Positions 1 through 5,920 of a stretch of 7,066 nucleotides of DNA are shown here, piece by piece. Each line of letters opens with the position of its first letter. Position 1 is the stretch's first letter. Source of the stretch: Planctomycetota bacterium (GTDB lineage: Bacteria > Planctomycetota > UBA8742 > SKZP01); NCBI GenBank assembly GCA_007127275.1, contig SKZP01000571.1, positions 1-7,066 of the forward strand, given 5' to 3'. The notes under the pieces were generated by a model that was not told the origin of the DNA, did not search any database, and worked only from the letters and a program-made list of their open reading frames with translations. The translations under genes and the position numbers were made by a program.

Positions 1-1
1 C

Positions 2-499
2 CAGGATGTCGAGCGCTTCCTGATGTCCAACTTGTTCCGCACGCATATGGTGCACCCGCTGGAGCATGCGCACGCCGGCTCCGCACTGATCCTGCTCGGC
101 GAGTTTCTCGAGGCATGCAACGTAGCCGACGACCTCGCCGACGGCTTCCACAACGATGTCGGCTCGATTCGCATGGAACTGACGCGTTCCATCATTCGTT
201 TCCACGGCATACTGCCCACACCAGCGAACGTACAGCGCTACGAATCCCTGCAGGAGTCCTTCCGCGAGAACTTCGGGGCCGCCACCGATTTCGAGGACAG
301 CTCTAGGGCGGAGATTCATAGCAAGCTCGTCGACGCCGGAACCTTCGTCGGCATGGCGCAATACATTCAGTTCTACGAAGACGAGATCCATGACCGGCGC
401 GAAGAATACGAGCCCTACGAACGAAAAGTCTTCGCGCACCTTGCCGAGCAAGCCGGCGACGACGGCGACGACACCGACGGCACCGGCGAGAAGTCCTGA
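2..499 (+). CDS. Hypothetical protein, 3' part of a gene cut by the window edge
   Basis: The reading frame is open from the first base of the window, and the seven codons before the first ATG (at 23) read QDVERFL. No convincing ribosome binding site precedes that ATG, so I take this as the C-terminal part of a longer protein, about 165 residues of it visible. I do not recognise the family. The visible part is soluble and looks mostly helical, with a histidine-rich stretch early on (HMVHPLEHAHAG), then a Leu/Ala-rich helix (LILLGEFLEAC) and an acidic run (DDLADGFHND). The end is rich in charged residues and closes with a low-complexity Asp/Gly tail (DDGDDTDGTGEKS). There is no signal peptide or membrane span in what is visible. 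The gene ends 25 bases before the kdsC-like gene on the same strand, so co-transcription is likely and a link to KDO or envelope metabolism is possible but unproven. An alternative is a short complete protein starting at 23. Confidence 0.6.
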   Translation, partial: QDVERFLMSNLFRTHMVHPLEHAHAGSALILLGEFLEACNVADDLADGFHNDVGSIRMELTRSIIRFHGILPTPANVQRYESLQESFRENFGAATDFEDSSRAEIHSKLVDAGTFVGMAQYIQFYEDEIHDRREEYEPYERKVFAHLAEQAGDDGDDTDGTGEKS

Positions 500-512
500 G
501 CGAAACCGGCAC

Positions 513-520
513 AAGGTGGG
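513..520 (+). promoter_or_regulatory. Ribosome binding site of the kdsC-like gene
   Basis: The purine-rich AAGGTGGG ends 4 bases before the ATG at 525. It singles out that ATG from the much longer open frame, which extends upstream to 390 through the end of the preceding gene. Protein homology also begins right at this ATG. Confidence 0.6.
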
Positions 521-524
521 TGCA

Positions 525-1055
525 ATGAACCTTGAAGCAATTCGTTTGTTGCTGACCGACGTGGACGGCGTGCTCACCGACGGCCGCGTCACCGTTGACG
601 AGCACCGCATCGAAACGAAAACCTTCCACGTGCTCGACGGCTCCGCCGCGGTCAACCTGCGCCTCTGCGGCATCCCCACCGGCCTGATCACCGGCCGCCA
701 ATCCCGCGCCCTGCTGCACTGGGCAAGCTCGGTGAACATCGACGAGGTGCACCAGGGCGTGCACGACAAGCAGGCAAGAGCCGAGCGCATCGCCGAGCGC
801 CACGGCGTCACCCTAGCCGAGTGCGCCTACATCGGCGACGACCTGTTGGATGCGCGCCTCCTCCAGGCCGTCGGCTTCGCCGCCTGCCCCGCCGACGCCC
901 GCCCCGAAATCCAAGCGGTCGTCCACCACATCAGCCCCATCCAAGGCGGCGGCGGCGTCCTACGCGAAGTATCCGAGACCATCCTCAATGCCCAAGACAA
1001 ATGGACCACCCTCCTAGCCGAGCGCTACGGCATCCACCCCCGCCCCCGCCAGTAG
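525..1055 (+). CDS. kdsC: KdsC-like 3-deoxy-D-manno-octulosonate 8-phosphate phosphatase (HAD superfamily)
   Basis: This cytoplasmic enzyme is predicted to hydrolyse KDO 8-phosphate to KDO and phosphate, the step before CMP-KDO formation for the lipopolysaccharide core. The 176-residue length fits the small capless (C0) HAD phosphatases of the KdsC family, which usually run about 170-190 residues. All four HAD motifs are visible: motif I TDVDGVLTDG (nucleophile D12, acid/base D14), motif II TGRQS (T56), the motif III lysine in VHDK (K82), and motif IV YIGDDLLDA (D105, D106). The C-terminal GGGGVLREV (141-149) followed by ETILNAQ matches the KdsC tail, which reaches the neighbouring active site in the tetramer. 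The ATG at 525 is chosen for its ribosome binding site and because family homology begins there. It lies 25 bases after the preceding gene, so it is probably its operon partner. Without kdsA, kdsB or kdsD in view, a related sugar-phosphate phosphatase (for example one acting on nonulosonate 9-phosphates) cannot be excluded. Confidence 0.9.
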   Translation: MNLEAIRLLLTDVDGVLTDGRVTVDEHRIETKTFHVLDGSAAVNLRLCGIPTGLITGRQSRALLHWASSVNIDEVHQGVHDKQARAERIAERHGVTLAECAYIGDDLLDARLLQAVGFAACPADARPEIQAVVHHISPIQGGGGVLREVSETILNAQDKWTTLLAERYGIHPRPRQ

Positions 1056-1266
1056 CCGCCGCCTGTCGGATAGGTGTGCTCCCGCAATGCTGTCCGCCCA
1101 GAAGCACGGCGGCCACGGCACAGAAGTCTAGCGTCGCAAATTTTCAATGACGTCCAAGCCCGCCGACAGCGACGGTACACGTGCAAGGCGGCCGTAAATC
1201 AAGGCTCACGAGCGGCGTACCTCTCCGCACTTCAACCTCCGCATCGCGGCAGCCCAATGCAAGGTG

Positions 1267-1295
1267 TTGCGACACGTGACACAATTCGATACACT
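1267..1295 (+). promoter_or_regulatory. Candidate sigma-70-type promoter of the WD40/WG gene
   Basis: TTGCGA (1267-1272) and TACACT (1290-1295) are separated by 17 bases, each matching four of six consensus positions. This would put transcription start near 1302 and give a leader of about 50 bases before the ATG at 1355. The position is right for the gene, but matches of this quality arise by chance. Confidence 0.4.
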
Positions 1296-1342
1296 TTCAC
1301 TCCCGTTAGACCTCGCCCTTCTCTGTCACGGTGCCAACGCAC

Positions 1343-1348
1343 GAAAGG
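1343..1348 (+). promoter_or_regulatory. Ribosome binding site that decides the WD40/WG start
   Basis: GAAAGG lies 6 bases before the ATG at 1355. The frame could also open at a GTG at 1331. The ATG is preferred because this site is well spaced, and because translation from it begins directly with a signal peptide instead of a charged MPTHERSS extension. Confidence 0.6.
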
Positions 1349-1354
1349 TCAAGT

Positions 1355-3415
1355 ATGGTTGTCCGTATTGCGCTCTTTTCCGTATTGGTCGTCACACTCT
1401 TCGGGTCGTTTGGCTTGGATGCGCGGCAGCCGGCAAACCCACCGAGTTCGTTGGCTGCTGCAAAGCAGGTGGCGAAAGGAGAAGTACCCATCGAGTGGAG
1501 CAGCGAGGAGTACGACTCCACCATCAACTGGCTTCAATCCGGCAACGGGGCAGATTTCTTTGTGCGCGAGGGCACGACCCTGCGCCGGTACTCCGTGCGA
1601 ACCCGCACGGAGACGCTGGAGATTGCCGAATGCCGAGGCGCGACCGCAATACAGGCAGTATCGCTTCATGAGGATGGCCCGGAGTATTTCGTGGTCGGAT
1701 TCGAAAACGGCTCACTGAAGCTGTTTGGGCCGAGAGAGAATGACGAAGAGGTTGTCGAGCTGGCGAGCCTGAACGTCTTCAACCGTGAGGTGCTGGGCCT
1801 GGCGAAGTTTAGTCGCCCTCGCGCCGACGCTGTACGCATTGCGGTTGCAGCCGAGCGGGAATCGAACGTAATCGTGGTTGAGGTCACGAGCCGCGGGTTG
1901 TCCGAAAGCAATATCTCTCTTGAGCATTCGCGGCCGGTCACGGCCCTCGTGAACGCGGGCGTCCCGATTACTGGGGATCAGACCGGGACCGTGCGCGGAT
2001 GGACCGAGCAAGGCGACGAGCGGTGGTCCGTCGAGGCGCACCGCCGCGGTGTCGGGATGATGGCTGCGGGGCGCGACCGTGTGGTCACACTCGGTGCCCG
2101 CGGGAACACGCTAAAGAAGCTGGCCCCACGAACCGGTCAAGAGAGGGGCGAGGTGCGTCTGCGCCGCGGTGTGGTGAGTGTTTCGTATGCTATCCGGAAC
2201 GTCGCAGTGGCCTATCAGAACGGAACCGTCGAACTGTGGCCCCAGTCAGATATCCGCAGTGGGAGTCGCAATCCCGAGCACAGGCTGCAGGTTGGCACCG
2301 GGCGACCGCTGGGCGTGCACCTAGGCTCGAGCCGAATCTTGGGCGTCACCTTTGAGCGCGATCGGTTCGTGCATATGGTTCGCTTGGAGCCCCTCGCAGA
2401 AATTCCGCGTATTCCCGGGCGGGGCGAGTTGCCGCAGTACCTCTATCCAGTGCACGACCCCTCGTCCGACCTGTGGGGCTACATCGATGCGTCGGGCGAC
2501 TTGGTCATTGAGCACATGTTTACCCGCGCGTGGTTCCCGACCGAGCACGGGTACTTTCGAGTGTCCGTACCCGGTCGATCAGGAATCAGCGTGTTCAATC
2601 GCGACCGCGAATGGGTGGTCACGCCCTCGGCTGCCGAGTTCCTCTCGAGTTCGGTCATTGGCCCGGATCGCCTGCGCGCCTACAACCGCATCACCGAGGA
2701 GTCCTGGCTGACCGACTTCGAGGGGAATGAAGTGGCCCCCGAGTTCGAGTTTACGAGCCTGCGGAGGTTCCATGACGGCCGGGCGGTTTTCCAAGTAGAC
2801 GACAAGCGCGGCGTGATCGATTTGGATGGAAACGTCGTGGTGGAGCCGCGTTATGACCTGTTGTCGAACTTCGTGGATGAGCACGCCATCGCGCACGTCC
2901 GAGGCGAATCAACGACGCTGATCAATGTTGACGGGGAAATGGTGACCGACTTCGGAATCTCCCGCGCGCAATTTTACCCGGGAGCCATCGGCGGGGGGCG
3001 GGTTTGCCTCTTCGATCTCGACGAAAACGAGAACCGGGTCTACGACTTCGAAGGCAACGTCCTGATTACGCGTGAGCTCGAACGATACCAATTGAGTTAT
3101 GTCGGGATTATCGGCTTTTCCGAGGGGTATGGCCGCTTGCTTCGTGGCGACGGTACCTACCACCTCGTGGATCGCGCAGGCGAGGTTGTCAGCGGCCCAT
3201 ATAGCGCCTTGACCCCTTTTATTGATGGATTCGCGGTCGTGCGGACCACAGGCGGGGCGTGGGGCATTCTGAACCACAACTTAACCTGGTTTCACCAAGG
3301 CGCTTCGGCCAGGATCCAAATCTACCCGGGACCCATGTTCGCCTTTTACGGAAGTGGTAGCAATCTCACTCACTACATGAACGCAAATGGCGACCTCATG
3401 GGCCGACCCGAGTAA
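1355..3415 (+). CDS. Secreted WD40-like / WG-repeat protein
   Basis: This 686-residue protein has no identifiable enzymatic domain; its architecture suggests a binding scaffold outside the cytoplasm. Residues 1-23 form a signal peptide (MVVRIALFSVLVVTLFGSFG then LDA, probable cleavage before RQ). There is no lipobox cysteine, so it should be soluble after export. Residues about 60-345 contain degenerate WD40-type blades, visible as recurring 'G-x-V/L-(x)-L/G-W/F' strands: NGSLKLFGP (119-127), TGTVRGWTE (210-218), GNTLKKLAP (250-258), NGTVELWPQ (289-297). From about 374 to the end come WG-type repeats of 35-40 residues with the 'ID-x-x-G-x-x-V' core: WGYIDASGDLVI (374), RGVIDLDGNVVVEPRYD (485), TTLINVDGEMV (520), NRVYDFEGNVL (560), YHLVDRAGEVV (602), AWGILNHN (635). 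I count about eight, the last one partial. Its base composition looks somewhat less GC-rich than kdsC or mnmG, which hints at a separate history. It stands alone on this strand. The ligand and role are unknown. Confidence 0.85.
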   Translation: MVVRIALFSVLVVTLFGSFGLDARQPANPPSSLAAAKQVAKGEVPIEWSSEEYDSTINWLQSGNGADFFVREGTTLRRYSVRTRTETLEIAECRGATAIQAVSLHEDGPEYFVVGFENGSLKLFGPRENDEEVVELASLNVFNREVLGLAKFSRPRADAVRIAVAAERESNVIVVEVTSRGLSESNISLEHSRPVTALVNAGVPITGDQTGTVRGWTEQGDERWSVEAHRRGVGMMAAGRDRVVTLGARGNTLKKLAPRTGQERGEVRLRRGVVSVSYAIRNVAVAYQNGTVELWPQSDIRSGSRNPEHRLQVGTGRPLGVHLGSSRILGVTFERDRFVHMVRLEPLAEIPRIPGRGELPQYLYPVHDPSSDLWGYIDASGDLVIEHMFTRAWFPTEHGYFRVSVPGRSGISVFNRDREWVVTPSAAEFLSSSVIGPDRLRAYNRITEESWLTDFEGNEVAPEFEFTSLRRFHDGRAVFQVDDKRGVIDLDGNVVVEPRYDLLSNFVDEHAIAHVRGESTTLINVDGEMVTDFGISRAQFYPGAIGGGRVCLFDLDENENRVYDFEGNVLITRELERYQLSYVGIIGFSEGYGRLLRGDGTYHLVDRAGEVVSGPYSALTPFIDGFAVVRTTGGAWGILNHNLTWFHQGASARIQIYPGPMFAFYGSGSNLTHYMNANGDLMGRPE

Positions 3416-3652
3416 CGAGTGCCGCCTGCCCGGATCCCACGTGCGAAACGAATCCAGCACGCTTGTCTCGATCCAATCGACTTCGCGCACAAGCAGGTGG
3501 TCGAATAGCGTGGTCACGCGTCGAAAGTCGTCCGGACCCTCACATACCAGGGCAATCCGCTCGGCACTTACGACGCCGTTTGTGAAGGGGGCGAGGTCGA
3601 TTTCGACGTCTCGCATTCCCATGTAGTTCTGCAGGCGGACTTTTTCGATCAC
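3281..3652 (-). pseudogene. Probable remnant of an ATPase gene fused to a TOPRIM/DUF4276-like gene start
   Basis: The ORF is 123 codons with a GTG start at 3652 and a stop at 3281. Residues 1-28 (MIEKVRLQNYMGMRDVEIDL, then APFTNGVV) look like the first strands of an SMC/OLD-type AAA ATPase, where 'lxnF/Y-x-x-x-x-d-v-x-i-d-l-x-p-f' normally runs straight into the Walker A loop. No Walker A follows. From residue 29 the sequence changes to SAERIALVCEGPDDFRRV and continues to about residue 80, resembling the N-terminus of proteins often encoded next to such ATPases (TOPRIM or DUF4276-like 'RIALVCEGPxD'). After residue 80 the frame is antisense to the end of the WD40/WG gene and loses protein-like character. 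I infer an internal deletion joining two genes plus loss of the second gene's 3' part. It sits 21 bases after mnmG with a strong ribosome binding site, so it may still be translated. Alternatively it is a genuine small protein of unknown family. The family resemblance is from memory. Confidence 0.5.
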
Positions 3653-3659
3653 GGCGGGG

Positions 3660-3665
3660 CTCCTT
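3660..3665 (-). promoter_or_regulatory. Ribosome binding site of the remnant ORF after mnmG
   Basis: On the minus strand AAGGAG stands 7 bases before the GTG at 3652, in the 21-base gap after the mnmG stop. This near-ideal site supports the GTG as a real start codon and translation from the mnmG transcript. Confidence 0.65.
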
Positions 3666-3673
3666 GGTTGCCA

Positions 3674-5596
3674 TCAGGCGCCGGCGGCAGGGACGGCGTC
3701 GCCGGTGCGCAGGGCGATCATTACCTGGGCAACGTCGCTCGGGGTGACGCCGGCAATGCGCGTCGCTTGGCCGAGGTTGTCCGGGCGCACGGCGCTCAAA
3801 CGTTCGCGGGCTTCGTTGCGTAGGCCGTTTATGGTTGCGTAGTCGAAGTCGCGCGGGATTGGCGTGGTCTCCATCTCGCGGTGGCGCTCGATGTGTTGCT
3901 GCTGGATTTCGAGGTAGCCGGCGTATTTGCCGTCGATCTCCACTTGCTCGACGACGCGCTCGCTCCAGGTTACGCCAGTGTTTTGCTGGAGTGTGGGGTG
4001 CTGCTCGAGCAGTTGCTTCAGTGTGACCTCCGGCCGGCGCAGCACCTCTAGCAGCGATTTCCCCTTTTCGCGCACCGCCGCAAGTGCCGCTTTGGCCGCG
4101 GTGATCTGCGCCTCCAACTCGGCCACCGCTTGCGCTCGTGTCGTAGTCACCGCACCGAGTTCCGCGGCGCGCGGCGTCAAGCGACGGTCGGCGTTGTCCG
4201 CTCGCAGCAGCAGGCGGTGCTCGGCGCGACTGGTGAACATGCGGTAGGGCTCCGTCGGGACCTTGGTGATCAGGTCGTCGATCATCACGCCGATGTAGGC
4301 CTCGTCGCGACCCAGCGCAAACGGCTCCGCCCGGCCGCCGAGCCACAGCGCCGCGTTGAGCCCCGCCATGAGGCCCTGGCCGGCCGCTTCCTCATAGCCG
4401 CTGGTGCCCAAAATCTGCCCGGCAAGGAAGAAGCCGGCGATCTTGTGCGCCTGCAGGCCGCGGTCCACCTGATACGCAGGCAAGAAGTCGTACTCGACCG
4501 CATACCCCGGCCGTAGAATCTCCGCCTTCTCGAAGCCCGGCAACGTGCGAATCAGCGGCAGTTGCAACTCCGCCGGCAGTGACGTCGAGAGCCCCGCGAG
4601 GTAGGTCACGTTCGTCTCAAACCCCTCCGGCTCGACGAACACCTGGTGCGAGTCCTTGTCGGCGAAGCGCACCACCTTGTCCTCGATGCTCGGGCAGTAC
4701 CGCGGGCCACTGCCGTCAATCTCGCCGGCGTACATCGGCGCAAGGTGCAAGTTCTCGCGGATGATCTCGTGCGTCGCCGGGGTGGTGTGGGTGACGAAGC
4801 ATTCCAGTTGCCGCGGGCGGAACGTTGCCGGGTCACGCTCGAAGCTGAACGGCTGTGCCGGCTCGTCGCCGGGTTGGCGGTCCAGGCCGGCGGTGTCGAT
4901 GGTGGTGAGGTCGATCCGCGGGCTGGTACCGGTTTTCAGGCGGCGCAGGTCGAAGCCGTGGCTTTGCAGGAACTCGCTGATGTCGAAGGCGGGCTTGTCG
5001 CCGTGGCGCCCCCCGGGGGACTTGTCGCGGCCGCAGTGCAGCAGCCCGCGCATGAACGTCCCGGCGCAGAGGATCACCGCCCCGCACGGAATCCGCACAC
5101 CGTCGCTCGTCTCCACCGCCACGAGCCGCGACGCCGTTTCCCGCACCACGCGCCGGTGCACGGGGATCTCCTCGACGACGAGCCGGGCGACCTCCGCCTG
5201 ATGCAGCGCCACGTTCTCCACCGCCGCGAGCATCTCCCCGGCGACAACGGCATACTTCTCACGGTCGGCCTGCGCCCGGGGCGCCCGCACCGCCGGGCCT
5301 TTGCTCTGGTTTAGGATGCGGAACTGCACGCCGGTCTCGTCGGCAATCTTGCCCATCAAGCCGCCGAAGGCGTCGACCTCGCGCACGAGTTGCCCCTTCG
5401 CCAGCCCGCCAATCGAGGGGTTGCAACTCATCCGCCCAACGGCATCCAACCGCTGCGTCACCACCAGCACCCGGCACCCCAGCCGCGCCGCCGCGGCCGC
5501 CGCCTCAATCCCGGCATGCCCCGCACCGATCACCACCACATCCGGCGCAAACGCCACCGGGTCCACCGCAGCAATCGCCGGCCGCGTCTGATCCAT
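3674..5596 (-). CDS. mnmG: tRNA uridine-5-carboxymethylaminomethyl modification enzyme, FAD-binding subunit MnmG (GidA)
   Basis: With MnmE, MnmG installs the cmnm5/nm5 group on U34 of tRNAs reading split codon boxes, using FAD, NADH, methylene-tetrahydrofolate and glycine or ammonium. The protein acts in the cytoplasm. The 640-residue length fits the usual 620-650. Residues 21-40 hold the dinucleotide-binding loop (VVIGAGHAGIEAAAAAARLG). MSCNPSIGGLAKGQLVREVD (56-75) carries the conserved Cys58, and GPRYCPSIEDK (297-307) is GidA signature 1 with the second conserved Cys301. AGQILGTSGYEEAAGQGLMA (392-411) is signature 2. EPYRMFTSRAEHRLLLR (449-465) leads into the helical C-terminal domain that binds MnmE and tRNA, ending with PRDFDYATINGLRNEARERL and SAVRPDNLGQATRIAG. 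No key element is missing. The frame opens further upstream to 5695, but a promoter sits inside that extension, and the ATG at 5596 has GAGAGG 8 bases before it; the ATG at 5602 is the alternative. The gene often found next to it elsewhere, rsmG, is not here. A short ORF follows 21 bases downstream. Confidence 0.97.
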   Translation of the reverse strand: MDQTRPAIAAVDPVAFAPDVVVIGAGHAGIEAAAAAARLGCRVLVVTQRLDAVGRMSCNPSIGGLAKGQLVREVDAFGGLMGKIADETGVQFRILNQSKGPAVRAPRAQADREKYAVVAGEMLAAVENVALHQAEVARLVVEEIPVHRRVVRETASRLVAVETSDGVRIPCGAVILCAGTFMRGLLHCGRDKSPGGRHGDKPAFDISEFLQSHGFDLRRLKTGTSPRIDLTTIDTAGLDRQPGDEPAQPFSFERDPATFRPRQLECFVTHTTPATHEIIRENLHLAPMYAGEIDGSGPRYCPSIEDKVVRFADKDSHQVFVEPEGFETNVTYLAGLSTSLPAELQLPLIRTLPGFEKAEILRPGYAVEYDFLPAYQVDRGLQAHKIAGFFLAGQILGTSGYEEAAGQGLMAGLNAALWLGGRAEPFALGRDEAYIGVMIDDLITKVPTEPYRMFTSRAEHRLLLRADNADRRLTPRAAELGAVTTTRAQAVAELEAQITAAKAALAAVREKGKSLLEVLRRPEVTLKQLLEQHPTLQQNTGVTWSERVVEQVEIDGKYAGYLEIQQQHIERHREMETTPIPRDFDYATINGLRNEARERLSAVRPDNLGQATRIAGVTPSDVAQVMIALRTGDAVPAAGA

Positions 5597-5604
5597 CACC
5601 ATCG

Positions 5605-5610
5605 CCTCTC
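5605..5610 (-). promoter_or_regulatory. Ribosome binding site that decides the mnmG start
   Basis: Read on the minus strand, GAGAGG is 8 bases before the ATG at 5596 but only 2 bases before the ATG at 5602. The spacing favours 5596, giving the N-terminus MDQTRPAIAA. Confidence 0.6.
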
Positions 5611-5642
5611 GAAAAAGAAAAACACCGCACAACGCCGCCCGC

Positions 5643-5671
5643 ACTATAGGGCCGCATTCGGACCCGGTCAA
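5643..5671 (-). promoter_or_regulatory. Near-consensus sigma-70-type promoter of mnmG
   Basis: On the minus strand TTGACC (5671-5666) and TATAGT (5648-5643) are separated by exactly 17 bases. Each hexamer matches five of six consensus positions. Predicted transcription start is about 5636, leaving a leader of roughly 40 bases before the mnmG ATG. Its location inside the upstream open frame argues that the longer N-terminus is not translated. Confidence 0.75.
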
Positions 5672-5721
5672 ACCCTCCCCCGCACTCCCGTGCATCTCAA
5701 GGTGTTGGAAATGTGGCGGCC

Positions 5722-5802
5722 AAGCCCATGGGCTTCGCCCGCTCCGCCCGTGGCTCGTAACACCCGTACCGGGTGCGACCCACGGGTGAGACCTGTGGGC
5801 TT
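5722..5802. repeat. Nested palindromic element (possible dispersed repeat)
   Basis: Three sets of complementary arms are stacked here. AAGCCCA (5722-5728) pairs either with the adjacent TGGGCTT (5729-5735), making a perfect 14-base palindrome, or with a second TGGGCTT at 5796-5802. Inside, CCCGTGG (5747-5753) pairs with CCACGGG (5780-5786). Innermost, CACCCG (5761-5766) pairs with CGGGTG (5770-5775) around a TAC loop. The order and nesting would give one long imperfect hairpin or a branched structure. There is no T-run after it, so it is not a standard intrinsic terminator. It resembles the palindromic intergenic repeats scattered in many bacterial genomes. Only one copy lies in this window, so its repetitive nature is an inference. 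Confidence 0.5.
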
Positions 5803-5810
5803 GATAACCA

Positions 5811-5837
5811 AACGGTCCCCGGCAACGAAACCGTTGC
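5811..5837. repeat. Two mutually exclusive small hairpins
   Basis: GCAACG (5822-5827) and CGTTGC (5832-5837) can form a perfect 6-base stem with an AAAC loop. AACGGT (5811-5816) can instead pair with ACCGTT (5830-5835), using the same right-hand bases. No T-run follows. They lie about 85 bases before the secreted protein gene. Function is unknown, and stems this short may be accidental. Confidence 0.3.
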
Positions 5838-5907
5838 GCTCCTTGTGGTTTGTCGTATCGTGCCTTTGTGGGCTACTGGTAGTTGGCGCTTCGGAGCGCA
5901 CGTGAAT

Positions 5908-5912
5908 GGGAG
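5908..5912 (+). promoter_or_regulatory. Ribosome binding site for the ATG at 5921
   Basis: GGGAG lies 8 bases before the ATG at 5921, which is followed by a second ATG at 5924. A rival site, GGAG at 5893-5896, serves the in-frame ATG at 5906. The first choice gives the more compact signal peptide, but both are usable. Confidence 0.45.
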
Positions 5913-5920
5913 TGGTACTG

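Larger units (their letters stand above)
1056..1354. other. Intergenic spacer between kdsC and the WD40/WG gene
   Basis: About 300 bases hold no gene I can support. The open frames crossing it give basic, Arg/Pro-rich translations typical of chance frames in GC-rich DNA. I see no hairpin followed by a T-run that would serve as a clear intrinsic terminator for the upstream operon. The right part carries a candidate promoter (1267-1295). There is an AT-rich patch near 1139-1148 and two ACACGTG heptamers (around 1177 and 1273), for which I claim no function. Confidence 0.5.
5597..5920. other. Divergent intergenic region between mnmG and the secreted protein gene
   Basis: About 320 bases separate the two divergent starts. 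From left to right it holds the mnmG leader and promoter, a nested palindromic element (5722-5802), a small region with two competing hairpins (5811-5837), and the leader of the + strand gene. No protein-like frame is visible. Only a weak promoter candidate faces right: TTGCGC at 5834-5839, 16 bases, then TATCGT at 5856-5861. Confidence 0.6.

Noticed and set aside
1177..1279. Two ACACGTG motifs upstream of the WD40/WG gene as a possible operator
   Set aside because: The palindromic core CACGTG is short, the flanks differ and only two copies are seen.
1331..1354. GTG at 1331 as the start of the WD40/WG gene
   Set aside because: No well-placed ribosome binding site precedes it, and it would put a charged segment before the signal peptide. 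The ATG at 1355 fits better.
1074..1718. Plus-strand open frame of 214 codons spanning the spacer and the start of the WD40/WG gene
   Set aside because: The translation is basic and low complexity, overlaps the signal peptide region of the real gene in another frame, and lacks a ribosome binding site.
3540..4346. Minus-strand open frame of 268 codons across the end of mnmG
   Set aside because: It is another frame of mnmG itself. Its translation is Arg/Pro/Ala-rich low complexity, as expected from out-of-frame GC-rich coding DNA.
4646..5314. Plus-strand open frames of 222 and 181 codons inside mnmG
   Set aside because: Both are antisense to strongly conserved mnmG sequence and have no start signals or family resemblance.
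5698..5707. CAAGGTGTTG occurring at 1260-1269 and again at 5698-5707
   Set aside because: A 10-base match between two spots in 7 kb, with no shared flanks or symmetric positioning, is not enough to claim a repeat or operator.
5390..5905. Plus-strand open frame of 171 codons through the divergent intergenic region
   Set aside because: It runs antisense to the mnmG N-terminus and through its promoter and the palindromic element. The translation has no protein-like character.
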